Positions 34,217-45,639 of a DNA stretch of 64,000 nucleotides are shown here, piece after piece. This stretch comes from Dolomedes plantarius. Taxonomy: Eukaryota > Arthropoda > Arachnida > Araneae > Dolomedidae. Within the stretch, counting starts at the first letter, position 1, and each line of letters starts with the position of its first letter. The DNA is taken from NCBI GenBank assembly GCA_907164885.2, contig OU015499.1:157197925-157261924 (forward strand). The letters are read 5' to 3'. The position numbers were made by a program, and so were the translations under genes. Under the pieces are notes generated by a model. That model saw only the letters and a program-made list of their open reading frames with translations. It had not been told where the DNA came from and did not search any database.

Positions 34217-35398
34217 CAGTGCGTCGCGACCCACAGAGGAGTCATGACGAAAAATGGGAGGGGTCGCAGATAGTCTGAAATCAAATTCAATCATGATGAA
34301 TTACTTAATTTAAAATTATGCTTTCAATATTCACATATATTTAATTATTTACACAGTTTTATTTATATTTTTTTACATGTTCCAAATCTACGATATTATT
34401 AAATGTGCCAAGCAGTCTTAGAAGGCTACATCGATTCCATTCGATTTGACTTCCATGTGGGAGACTGGGTTTTCAAAACGCGTCGCTATAATAACCAAAC
34501 AACGAGGATGTGATAGTGGCATTCCCAATTCTTTCGCCAATTATTGAACAAGTACTATCCGGGGTTCAGGTTCATTCCCTCCTCTTTAATTTTTTTCTAG
34601 GTTAGCTTTAAATAGATAAAGGAAGTTCATAATTTTCTATGTTTTAATCGGAAGCTCATCCTTTTAAAAGCATGTCCTTTTTTAAAATTTTCATTGGTTT
34701 TTATCTAAAGGAAATACAAATACATATTAATACTTAAGTAGGAAATTTAAGTTAATAAAATTTTGCAGGAAAAAAATGTAGAGGGTAAGGTAGAAAAATT
34801 TTTTTATCGTTATTATGCAAAATATATATCCGAAATCTACAGATCACTGATTTGTGAAATAGTTTCTCAACATTTGCTTGTTTCGTTTTTCAATTCTTTT
34901 GTAACCATTTCCTTTTTTTTCAAATTTGCTGTTACCAATAAATTTTCATTGAAAGAAATTGGGTCAACAATAGTGTGTGGTGTTTTAAAAAGTATTTTGT
35001 GCCTTTCAAATTACAATTAATTACAAAATGTGTTTATTTATTATTTTCTACAGACAACAAAAATGAGAGTTGAACCAATGCATGTTGTACTTTATATTGC
35101 ATGAAACAGAAAGAATGCAGGAGGACGAGACGCACGTGAGGTTCTGGTAAGAAAGAGCATTGGCCTGCTGCTTTTTTGTTTATTTCGTCTTAAGATTCTG
35201 AATTCAATAACCAGTTTATTATTTTGAACTGGTCCTTGTGCCGTTGACTACTTTCCCCCGTGTTTTCTTGATCATTTTTGTCCGAGACATTTTGCCGTAC
35301 TAAATTTTTTTTTCAATTTTTATCAAACTTTCGTTTTATCTGGTCGAAATGCTTCGGGGGTCACACGTGACCCGCGGGCCACAGGTTGAAGACCCATA
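34217..35398. mobile_element. Possible hAT (Charlie-type) relic
   Basis: The left end CAGTGCGTCGCGACCCACAG and the right end, which in reverse complement reads GGGTCTTCAACCTGTGG followed by CCCGCGGGTCAC, are both reminiscent of Charlie-type hAT termini. The arms do not pair well, no target duplication is clear and the interior is AT-rich. The 85-codon frame at 34763-35020 is unrecognised. Ends may belong to two elements. Confidence 0.35.
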
Positions 35399-35399
35399 A

Positions 35400-35954
35400 T
35401 TCAAATCTTTTACAAACACAGAAGTTTTATCTTTAAACGCGTCTAACTGTAAATTGGAAATGTTCTTAAAGTTTAGAAATTTCTCCGAAGGAGTCGGTAA
35501 TTTCCTTTCAGAACACTTCTTGTAAAAACAATTTTCTAACTATTGTCTCAACATTCTAATCAATTTTAGATACACCCGAATTTTCGCATTCAAGATTAAA
35601 ATTAATTAAGACACAAAATTTATCGCACGTTAGCTGCCCAACAAACTGCTAAACAAACAAATTCATGAAAACTTTCTTTAAATACGAACGAAATTCGTCT
35701 TTGGTGTGAAACGACGCTTCCAGATGTTTCCTCTTTGATTACAGGTGCCACTCTCAGAGTGAAAGCAGATGATCCTAGTTCCTAGTTCAGTATCTTGCAA
35801 GACTCAGTACAGTAAATTATTCGATAGACGACACTTGGTGTAAATTATAAAATTTAAACATTTTTCGAGAGTTGACTTTAAAATTAAAATTTTACATTTC
35901 ATACACAAAAAACTGACACATCTAACATAAAAGTAAAATTAGATTCTCCATGCG
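35400..35954. other. Junction region between duplicate copies
   Basis: Non-coding DNA leading to the point (about 35955) where homology to the window start begins. No element or repeat was recognised at the junction. Confidence 0.4.
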
Positions 35955-36623
35955 TCAAATATTACTTTCACCGCACATTACAAAAAACAAAACAAACAAA
36001 AATAGAAAAAAAATAAATAAAAACCTCCAAATAAAATAATAAAAGCTAAATTAATTTAAAGTAAAAGAGACAAACGCAAAAATTAATTCAGTCTCGAAAT
36101 GAAGCCATAAAATATTTATTTCCATATTACAGACATTTATTTCCTCATTTACGGAACACAGCAGATGTAGATAAAAGCAGAAAAACCTTAAAAATTAAAA
36201 TTAAATATTAGGCAAAAACAAACATCAGAAGTATTGCATAACTGGCATTTCAGGACACCCTTCCCTGATATATAACAAGTATAATGACACTTTCATAATT
36301 ATTTAAGGAACACTATACAACAATAAAAATATTTATCGATGGCAATATTTTTTTAAACTTCAATCACATTGGTGGGTAAGTATCCAATCAAGAAACGTAG
36401 GTCAAAAAATATTAAATTAATTCCAAAACATCATTCCGTGCTGAATCTCTTACAAAAAAAAGTACCGTAAAATTTTGAGTATAAGGGTTGATTTATACAA
36501 GCACGTAAAGGGAACGTAACGGGAACGAGCCGAGCCCGAGCGCCGGATGCATGTGTTTATATAGAGACGGGAGTAGAAAGTGGCGGGAATGTGTTTCATT
36601 AGTTGTGAAAGATTCGTAACGTC

Positions 36624-36702
36624 ATGGCGCGGTTTCATTTTTCAGTTAAAGATTTAGCCATTATCACACTTTTGTTAGAGGAGGAGGAAGAGGAGAGCCA
36701 GG
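36624..36702 (+). pseudogene. N-terminal relic of Harbinger ORF
   Basis: ATG at 36624 opens a short frame MARFHFSVKDLAIITLLLEE followed by a run of glutamates. It then enters a CAGGGCCGTG sequence (36703) that looks like another hAT-type terminus, after which coding similarity is lost. A start of this style with an acidic run suggests the beginning of a Harbinger nuclease. Assignment by position and style only. Confidence 0.4.
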
Positions 36703-37223
36703 GCCGTGCTTAGGGGTGGACAAACTGGGTAACCGCCCAGGGCCACCATTTTTATTTCTCATAGCAACACTTTTCTAACTGTTACGGATTTTTAAAGAAA
36801 TCCCTCATTTTTCGCGGTTTCTATAATTCAACTTATAAAAATATATATGTTTCGATTTTTTTCTAAAGAATCGCAGAAAGAATCTTAATTGACAAACTAC
36901 CCTTTTGGTTCGAAAAATTTCTCGGTTAAAAAACATGATTTATCTTCAATTTAGTTATAGTAAACCCTTGATTATCAATCCTTTTTTTCAATATCAGTTT
37001 CTACTATCTGTCAGTCACTACATACAGTCATTTGAAGAATTATAAACCGTTTTGTCGGACTTTGTTCGCTTTCACGGAATAGTTGCAAACTGAGAAAAAC
37101 GTGAACATATCCTTGTGAACGAATACTAATACCATTTGGTCCAATGTTTACTCTATTCAAAGCAAACAATAGACAAGACATTTCTCCAGGGAGTGTAAGA
37201 CAAATAAGTAAATGCGCTCCAAA

Positions 37224-37496
37224 CAGGGCCGCCCAGAGACTTTACGGGGCCTGGGGCAAACTTCTGTTGGGGCCCCCAAGAAATCTGATTAATCGAATAA
37301 TTTTTAAAAATTTTTTTTTGGGGGGGGCCCTTTTTTCAGGAGATTATTTTGAATTTTGAAGTACGGTACAAGTTTCAGAATTTTCTTTCGGAGGAAATCT
37401 AATAAATAATTTTTTAAAAATTTTTTGGGGCCCATCCGGCAGTTGGGGGCCTGGGGCAAAGTGTCCCAGTTGCCCCCCCCCCTCTGGGCGGCCCTG
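37224..37496. mobile_element. hAT MITE with 8-bp target duplication
   Basis: A 273-bp element with perfect 15-bp termini CAGGGCCGCCCAGAG and CTCTGGGCGGCCCTG, flanked by GCTCCAAA at 37216-37223 and 37497-37504. Inner GGGGCCTGGGGCAAA motifs occur near both ends in the same orientation. It is nested in the Harbinger-like element, so it is younger than that insertion. Non-coding. Confidence 0.93.
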
Positions 37497-38309
37497 GCTC
37501 CAAACCTCTTGGGAAGAAAGGGGTTTGAAGGCTGAAGGAGTGAGGTAAACAAAAAATGGCTTTTACTTGTTCTCTCTATCATTATAATGGATTTTATTTC
37601 CCACTTTTCCCACAAGAATTGAAAATATTACAAAGCAGGTACAACCAGAATGCTTTGAATACGGATTGTACGCCTGTCCTCCTTGGCACTTATTTCTAAT
37701 GAAAATGATCTCTCATCATCTTTGGACTTTTCATTTTTAATATACAATTTTGCTGCTCAGAAAGCAAGAAAAATTGCTTTATAACCAACAAATCCATACA
37801 TGTAAGTATTTGTTTTTAACAATTTACACTTTCTAAATCGTGTAAATAATTTTTCCATTGTTTCATTATTCATACAAATTGATAAATTTTATATTTTAGT
37901 GAACCAATTATAATTTCAAGTATAAATTTCTCCTATTGCCTTCCGAATTGTGATTTTGAACTTTGGATTCATGTATTTTGATGGGCCAAATCGTACAAAA
38001 CCTCTCACCAGCTCAATGAGTTTTCATCATCCATATTAAATATCAAACATAAATAACAGTATGTAAATTATTTCTTGAATAGCAACTTTTTACTTTCTGC
38101 CATGAACGAGACACGGCCGAGCAGTGAACGACTTCCTGCTTCGAATCGTTGGCGCCGATTCTCGGCCGGGAATCTGCCAAGAATCGGACGTGTCACGGCG
38201 CAGTATAAACAGTTCCATTGAAAAACAGGGAGGAAATGATTACGACGACTCGTTGAGCGCTCGGATCGTTCCCGTTACGTCCCCTTCTCGTGCCTGTATA
38301 AATCGACCT

Positions 38310-39020
38310 TAATACGCACTTTTTTCACATTTTAGTCCGCAAAATCGAAGGTGCGCATTATACACGTGTAAAAAAGTACTTTTCAACAATGATTAAACGG
38401 CAAATAACAGATGAGTTGTAGTCTAGTGAAAATGATTAAGACAGATAATTTCACAGTATTGTTTGTTTTGAATTAAAAATTTAAGTTTTTTTCTACCGAA
38501 TTTGACGTTTTGGTTTATTTTTATTTAAAATTTTACTTGTTAAAAAAATTTTTGGGCAATTTTTAAATAAAATATTGAAAAGTTATGGATGCGTATTATA
38601 GTCGAATTTTAATTTTTTTCCGTAAATTTCGCGCAAAATCAAGCATGCGTACTATACACGTGTGCGTATTATAATCAAGATTTTACGGTTTGTCAACACT
38701 GACTTTGAATTTCAACTTTCAAGGATAGTTTCCCCACGTCGGGATTAAAATATTTCTTTGCGCCAAAAATCCCGTTTCTTATGATAGTAGAGTTGGTTAC
38801 ATCCCCGAGTGGGCAGGGAGATACCATTTCATAAGTCCTCAAGCCATAAACCTATCTCTCATACTCTCCTACAGAAAGTGTTTTTCTTTTTTTAATTAGC
38901 TCTGTAGAAAATACATTCTCACGTTATAGTACAATCGAAAGCTCTATCTTCTGTATGGATACTTTTTTCAAATAATTGATTTTAGAACACATTTTCTCAT
39001 ATATAGTGCACAACAAAAAT
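38310..39020. other. 3' flank of zinc-finger gene B
   Basis: Aligns with 537-1300. The last 140 bases hold two decayed fingers (CTIYEKMCSKINYLKK and similar) beyond the stop codon of the gene, matching the decayed tail in copy A. Confidence 0.65.
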
Positions 39021-39995
39021 CTATCTGCCGTGGATAAGGAGATGCGTCTTCAAATTCCCCCGTTGAGAAAATTTTTTCTCACATACAGTGCAGGGGAAAG
39101 GTTTCTCTCCTGTGTGGATGCGGAGATGTATTTTTAATTCACCCTCTTGAGAAAACCTTTTCTCACATACAGAACAGGCGAAAGGTTTCTCTCCTGTGTG
39201 GGTGCGGAGATGTCTTTCTAAATTACTATGAAGAGAAAATCTTTTCACACATACAGTGCAGACGAAAGGTTTCTCTCCCGTGTGGGTGCGGAGATGTGTT
39301 TCTAAAACATACTGTCGAGAAAATCTTTTGTCACACACAGTGCAGGCGAAAGGTTTCTCTCCTGTGTGGGTGCGGAGATGTCTTTCTAAAACAATCTGTT
39401 GGGAAAATCTTATCTCACATACAGTGCAGGCGAAAGGTTTCTCTCCTGTGTGGATGCGGAGATGTCTTTTTAAAGCACTCTGCGTAGAAAACCTTTTCTC
39501 ACATACAGTGCAGGGGAAAGGTTTCTCTCCCGTGTGGGTGCGGAGATGTGTCTCTAAATTACTCTGCAGAGAAAATTTTTTCTCACATGCAGTGCAGGCG
39601 AAAGGTTTCTCTCCTGTGTGGGTGCGGAGATGTCTTTCTAAATTACACTGCTGAGAAAATCTTTTCTCGCATACAGTGCAGGAGAAAGGTTTCTCTCCCG
39701 TGTGGGTGCGGAGATGTGCTTCTAAATTACTCTGATTAAAAAATGTTTTCTCACATAAAGTACAGGCGAAAGGTTTCTTTCCTGTGTGGATGCGGAGATG
39801 TCCGTTTAAATGACTCCGCATAGAAAATCTTTTCTCGCATACACTACAGGTGAAATGTTTCTCTCCTGTGTGGATGCGGATATGTCTTTTTAAAGCACTC
39901 TGCACAGAAAATCTTTTCATACATACAGTGCAAATGAAAGGTTTTTCTCTATTGGTACAGAGAGGATTATGAATAAGGTGGTACGAATGATGCAT
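39021..39995 (-). CDS. Poly-C2H2 zinc-finger protein, 11 fingers (copy B)
   Basis: A 324-residue paralogue of the protein at 1301-2635, with the same start context (MHHSYHLIHNPLCTNREKPF) and 11 consecutive C2H2 fingers joined by TGEKPF linkers. It ends in THLLIHGR. All fingers keep both cysteines and both histidines. Variation concentrates at helix positions -1, 2, 3 and 6, as expected when DNA specificity diverges: examples are SVQSALKRH, SMRSHLNGH, SQQIVLERH and SQEGELKIH. Finger order does not match copy A one to one except at the first finger, so fingers have been gained, lost or shuffled since duplication. No effector domain is visible in this exon. Nuclear DNA binding is inferred from the family; the target is unknown. 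Antisense open frames at 39256-39739 are shadows of the repeat. Confidence 0.87.
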   Translation of the reverse strand: MHHSYHLIHNPLCTNREKPFICTVCMKRFSVQSALKRHIRIHTGEKHFTCSVCEKRFSMRSHLNGHLRIHTGKKPFACTLCEKTFFNQSNLEAHLRTHTGEKPFSCTVCEKRFSQQCNLERHLRTHTGEKPFACTACEKKFSLQSNLETHLRTHTGEKPFPCTVCEKRFSTQSALKRHLRIHTGEKPFACTVCEIRFSQQIVLERHLRTHTGEKPFACTVCDKRFSRQYVLETHLRTHTGEKPFVCTVCVKRFSLHSNLERHLRTHTGEKPFACSVCEKRFSQEGELKIHLRIHTGEKPFPCTVCEKKFSQRGNLKTHLLIHGR

Positions 39996-39999
39996 ATTT

Positions 40000-42900
40000 C
40001 AGGAAGCTAACTGTGAAATTGATCCTTTGAAAACTAAACTTGAATATTTATTCTTAGGTGTGCGGGGGAATCTGTTCACTGGAACTTTTTACAGACTAAT
40101 TATGACGTCAGACATGGCGTGCATTCGTGTTCGGTCTCTGCCCGCAGGAATGTCATTCATTGGAAAGTATATTTACAGTGTTAATACAATACCGTTGCTC
40201 CCTTGGTATACCGACGTTTCTTTACACGATGATAAAATTACTGTAACTGTCAGCAATACGTCGAACTTCTAAATTTGTGGTACTAAAAATATTTTAGTCT
40301 CGCATATAGCAATATGTACCGAGCACCTGCAAATAGAGGAGAAAGGAATGTGAATGAGATATATTGACACTGTAACATCACGCTTTTTTCGTAATTTTCA
40401 TGTGAATTCAACAGAAATATAAATTTTTGTGCCAGGATATGTGATATCTATAAACTAAGATGTTATAAATTATGTTCTGGATAAATGAAATTACGGAGCA
40501 TTTTAAATTTAATGCAATTCGGTCACGAGTTTCCTTAGGTATTCTTATTTTTTTGTCGTGGTAGATCATAAGGACGTGCAGATATTTGATATATTTCGGT
40601 TTGTAGAGATCTCCACAAAACTACTGCTATGGGCCCGATCTATAATGGATAAGTAATATTAATATTCTTCCCCTTTAATTTATTTAGTTTTCCGTAATTA
40701 AAAATAATTTCACCGTTAAGATTAATATTCCGTCAAATTCCACAGATAAACATCTGATGAAAAATCTCGGTTACCATCCGATTAAAAAGTTCATAAATCT
40801 ACAAATTCCATACATAAAATTATTATAGGAAATAAAGAATATGTGGCTGATAGGTTTATTTAGGCCTATTTGTTTGGACTGTAGTTTTTTGGCTGGAGAT
40901 ATTTTTCACCACGTTCATTCATCATTTAAATTTGACTGTTGTGTATAGAATACATTAGAATTGACAATAGTATAAATTCTTCACTTTCTTTCTGTTCATT
41001 TACTCTGCAATAAGTGCTTTAATGTGATTCTTCAAATAATCTGAATCAAACATTTCAAAACAGTTATCTGCGGACTTCTTTTAGTGTATGAGATGTACCT
41101 CAGGTGCGTTTAATGCTTTATTTGTACATTTCTAAAATCTTTTCCTATTTTAAATCTATTTTTCAGGAAAGAAAAAGCTTTCAAGTGGGAGTGCTGGGTC
41201 ATTGCTGTTAACTAAAGTTTAATATAATGAGAGAAATTTTTCAGAAAAAATTGGTATTTTTTTATAATTCTATTTAAAAACATATTGGTATATTCAAATT
41301 TCTTATAGTTTACATTTTTGTTATCAATTTTTTAAAAATTTATTAATTTTTTGGGTGGCGGGAAGTGTTTTTAAGTTTTTTAATCAAACAATTTTATATA
41401 TCATGACATTAAGAATAATTCGAATTACATTCTGATTATCTTGAGATACCTTTATACTGGATAATAAAGTAAATAAAACTGTTGTGTGATTCAGAGAATA
41501 TTGGAAAACCATTTTGTTCTTAAAGGATAATGCAATCTCATAACATTTTTCAATTTTGGGTATAAAGTCAAATGATTTCAAGATATCCACAGAGAATGTA
41601 ATTCTTTTGGTCAGAACTCTTCAATACAGTTAAGTGCTACAGGAAATCAGATGAAGATTAAGCTATATGTTTTATAACACTTGTTGGTTAGAGAAAATCA
41701 TACCCACCTTGAGATAGTAAAGCAGTTGTCAATTTAAATAATTTTTCATGATAGAGTATGAAGTATTTTATTCTTCAGTCATAAATGTTTGCTCTCAGAG
41801 AACCTGCAAAAGTTCAATTCTATATTTAACAAAACAGTGATTAAAGAAACACATTTACATAGTGTACAAAACAGTAATAATTACACGAATTAAATTTTTT
41901 AAAGGTTAAGCAAATTAAAAACAAAATCCATATTTGGTTATATACTTAATGACAATTGCGTTATATATGTAATAACAATTTAAATCCTTAGAAGAAATAC
42001 ACTTGACAGGAATAAGAAAAAGTAATTTTTCTCTATTTTGTACACATAAGCTCAGGATACTTTCAAAACATTTAGCATCTTTATTTCAAGAAAATGGGCA
42101 AAAAGAAAACGATAATGCATAACAAATGAGTTATTGTTACTTTCAAAATAAATTGTACAGCAAAATTCTTTTATATAAATCTCATTGGAGTATCAGATAT
42201 TTACTGACTGGTATACGACAGTTAAAAATACTGGATTGTTGAGCTTATACCAGAATGCAAAAAAATCATAAAACTTAAGATAGCTGAGTTGTAAGGTTTG
42301 GATTAGGAGCATTTGGAACTATTAAAACATAGCCACCCATTTGGTGAGGTAGAGATATAGAATCAATAACTTTTATGATTGGATTAGAGAATAAAGAGAC
42401 TGATTATTATCTGCCTTCATTGGAAGTGAGTTAATTAGAAGTACAGCACAGGTCATATTAATAACATTTGGAGGAGATGGAGGAACCTCTTAGTCATCTA
42501 TCACTTTGCCAACACGTACATCGAAACACTTATTCATGCATTTCACAATAGAACATCAGAGAAAAAGGAATTTTATTTAAATTTCATTAACTTTATCTAC
42601 AAACTTCCTGTGTTCTTTAAGAGATTTTGATAAAATTCAGAGCCACTTAAAGGAATCTCCACAAAATCATAACTTAAATATCACTCAAGAGATATAAAAG
42701 TGGTAAAATGAGGTGCAAGAAAATGCCACACAACACCATGAATATGCTAACATAAATTTGCATTAATTATGTTCTGAACATAACTGCATTTATATCTATG
42801 AATACAAACATCACATTCTGACCATTTTTCATTGCAATGCTCATTACATGTTAGATTTTCAAGGAGGTACTAGAAATAATTTATAATTATCTGACTTCCC

Positions 42901-43229
42901 GACAAACGATTACTAATATTTTTTTCGCCTTGATGTTTTACATCTTGGAAGCCTCTGTCATCTATATTTATTCCTACAGAATTAAAGAGAGAAGTAAATC
43001 TCACATATTAGTCCAAAGCAAGAGGAAATTTATAATATTTGCAAACATCTAAAAATAAAAATCCACTAAAAGTTTAAAATAATTGGGTGTTTTCCCTGCA
43101 TTCTCACTGTTATGCATATAAAGTATCTTTCATGCCTGCAGTGTGTAGCTTCTTTACAGAACAAACTGAAGAATCCATGAGGGAATATTGGCATTTTGGA
43201 GTAAAATCTCACCATAATGGTATGAATAT
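40000..43229. repeat. Copy B block with three empty sites
   Basis: Counterpart of 2641-9640 without elements: unoccupied TA sites at 40592-40593 (Tc1), 40821-40822 (mariner) and 40882-40883 (maT-like). The counterpart of the candidate exon at 8880-9091 is degraded here (42290-42490). The counterpart of 7950-8116 stays open. An open frame at 40027-40272 is unrecognised. Confidence 0.8.
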
Positions 43230-43440
43230 GGGCTGTGGTGGCCTTGTGGTACAGCACGCTGGTTTTCGGTGCTGAGGGTGCTCAGATCGAATCCTGGCGA
43301 AGCGCCACTAAAACGCCTCCATTTGTGTCGTCCCTTCATAGGGGGCAATGCTGGTCTGCCTATGTGGCACCCCCATAATAAAATGGCCAGCAAAACTGCG
43401 GTGAATTATAGGTGAATGTCTTCACGACAAGTACCTCTGC
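43230..43440 (+). mobile_element. tRNA-derived SINE
   Basis: Starts GGGCTGTGGTGGCCTTGTGG. A-box-like TGGTACAGCAC (43247-43257) and B-box GATCGAATCC (43285-43294) lie at tRNA-like spacing. The body contains CTTCATAGGGGGCAATGCTG and CCCCCATAATAAAATGGCCA. It is related to 14261-14465 and better preserved. Transcription by RNA polymerase III is inferred from the boxes. Confidence 0.78.
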
Positions 43441-43499
43441 ATTGGAAAATAAAATGATATTGAATAATCATAAGACAACTTTAGGAATACTATTTATAA

Positions 43500-44575
43500 A
43501 AGGGTAGAAAATATGTAGAGAATTAATTATGAACGGCAGACCTTGCTGTAAAATGATTGGATTTTTTGGAAGCAACTGGGCCCTGTGCTAGTACAGAGCC
43601 CCACATGAAGAAAAATATAAAGTGTCTGAAATGAAGTACTGTAATCATTTAGAAACCTTCTAGAATGCCTGAAAAAATATAGCCACTCTGATTTCAAACA
43701 AGGTTTAGTTGAGCCACAGAGTTTGTGACTGATTTAGAAGTCACTCCAGATTTTCGGTACACACATTTATGAAAATGGAAAAGGATATTTAATTCCAAGT
43801 ATGGAGATGAACCAATAAGTAACTGGAAAGAAATGTTTGAGTTGCATTGTTTTTAACAAATACTGTATAAAGCTAGGCAAGTTAATTTGAGACGATTCCC
43901 CAGAACGAACAGCAGGAACATGTATCAGTACTAGAAATTGTCTTGACAGATATAAAGTGATAAAGAATAATGACCAGATAAGTCTATAAATGAGTTAGAC
44001 GTAGACAGCTATACGCTGGTCAAAGAAATAGAAGTATTAAAACCTACTGTTTCGGAAACCCTATCAAAAATTCTAAAATTGCTATAAATGACAGCTACTG
44101 GCTTCTCCAATGCTTTTATATCTTTAAGGATATTGTTAACAATTCATGTAACTGTACCATTGGGAAAAAGAAGCTTTTCAAGATTGAAATTAATTAAAAC
44201 ATACCTGAGGTCAACAATGTCACAGAAAAGACTCAACTGTCTTGCAATACTCTCAACAGAACATGTAGAAACAAGGAAATTAAAATTTAATGAATTTATA
44301 AATGATCTTGTTCATAAAAAATCTAGCAAAATTCGATTGTAAATAATTTTGTTCTGTAAATAAAATATCCATAGCCTAGCTACTTTTTTGTTTTCTTAGA
44401 AATGTACATAAAAAAGGACATACAACCACCTTCCTAATTTTTGTCTTTTATGCTTCACATTAAATGTTTATCATTTAATGTATATCAGAATTTTGAAGGA
44501 CCCCACCGAAATTTCTGGAATTCTGCCCCACAAGGACTAAGGCTGCCTTGATTAAAGGCCCGGATGTCAAATTTT
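43500..44575 (+). pseudogene. hAT transposase fragment (ZMYM-like lineage)
   Basis: The last part is open (44088-44342, 84 codons) and ends with the hAT dimerisation region, including VPLGKRSFSRLKLIKTYLRS and TMSQKRLNCLAILSTE. Upstream (43690-44085) is decayed coding sequence with several stops, such as INELDVDSYTLVKEIEVLKP. Downstream (44490-44575) a CCCCACAAGGACTAAGGCTG patch looks like the 3' end of such an element. More decayed relatives lie at 23096-24780 and 26040-27600. Catalytic residues further upstream are not recognisable, so it is inactive. Confidence 0.75.
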
Positions 44576-44842
44576 CCAGTGCAAAGTACTTAACTGTTAT
44601 TTATACTTGTTACTTTAATATATTAAGTTAATGTAGAAATTTCCAAATTTTTAAATGTAGAATTCACACAAAATCTTCAAAATTTTCATTTATCAGGTTT
44701 CTATAAATTATGTTTAAAACAAAGTTATATGTAAACTAACTGTCAAGAAAACAGAGTAAGAAAGGTAAACATGAAATGCAAAGCTATGTATATGACTACA
44801 AGCGAAAGAAAAAAACTAGAAAATGATTAACTTTTCGATATA

Positions 44843-45633
44843 GCTATGAGAGTACCAACCAGAGAGAAGCAATCTCCTCATTAGAGGTGGCTGCAAATCA
44901 TATGGGATTGATAGTAAATGATTCTAAAACCAAATATATACCTGTACAGAAAACACATCTGGTGATACAACCAATCATTTGAAAATTGGCCCTCAGGAAT
45001 TTGAAATTGTTCCTGGTTTTAATTACCTTGGATCGTTTGTTAATGCAAAAAATTATATCATTTCTGAAGTTCAAAATCGAATCTAGGTGGTGAACAAAAC
45101 CTTCTTTGGACATCGCTCTTTATTGAAGTCTCAGTGTCTCTCCAGAAAAACAAAGCTTCTTATCTATAAAACTATCATTAGGCCTGTTCAAATGTATGGT
45201 TTGGAAACTTGGTCTCTCACAGAAAATGGAGAATACAGAATTGCAGTCTTCGAGAGAAGGGTTCTCAGGAGCATCCTTGGTGGTATCAAAGAAAATGGCC
45301 AATGGTGCAGACGTTTTAATTCAGAGATCTATAGATTTTTAAAAGAACCCAATATTATTGAAAGTTTTAAAATTAAAAGAAAGAACTAGGCCTCTTATAT
45401 TGTTATAAAAGATGAAAAAAATCCAGTAAAGATTTTTTTTGCAAGGCCCTTTACTTGTCGGATAAGAGGAAGGCCAAAACTAAGATGGGTTGACTATTGA
45501 ATCAGATTTTAGAGTGATTAGAGTGAGGAACTGACAGACCAGGACTAGAAATATGTTGTCCTGAAGGAATTTTCAACAGAAGACCCTGGCCCACCCTGGG
45601 CTGTCGTGCCAAATATGATGATGATGATGATTG
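44843..45633 (+). pseudogene. RTE-like non-LTR retrotransposon, 3' fragment
   Basis: C-terminal reverse-transcriptase coding remnant. It includes LEVAANHMGLIVNDSKTKYI, the open segment 45087-45389 with LLIYKTIIRPVQMYGLETWS and RIAVFERRVLRSILGG, and after a frameshift a GRPKLRWVDY-like tail. It ends in GTCGTGCCAAATATGATGAT with short ATG/TGA repeats (about 45618-45631), a typical 3' tail for RTE-type elements. It is 5' truncated, as usual for target-primed insertion, and has several stops. It is absent from copy A. Confidence 0.8.
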
Positions 45634-45639
45634 ACTTAA

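Larger units (their letters stand above)
36485..38309 (+). mobile_element. Harbinger-like element
   Basis: An 1825-bp element with long imperfect inverted termini, GGGTTGATTTATACAAGCAC at the left and AGGTCGATTTATACAGGCAC in reverse complement at the right. Both continue into GGGACGTAACGGGAACGA-type sequence. A 3-bp TAA lies at 36482-36484 and 38310-38312. Copy A is unoccupied at 528-540. GATTTATA-containing termini with a 3-bp TWA duplication fit PIF/Harbinger. Only a coding relic remains, and a hAT MITE is nested inside. Confidence 0.85.

Noticed and set aside
39256..39739. Plus-strand open frames of up to 132 codons
   Set aside because: Antisense shadows of the zinc-finger repeat; the repeated GFSPVWVRRC phrase is just the finger read backwards.
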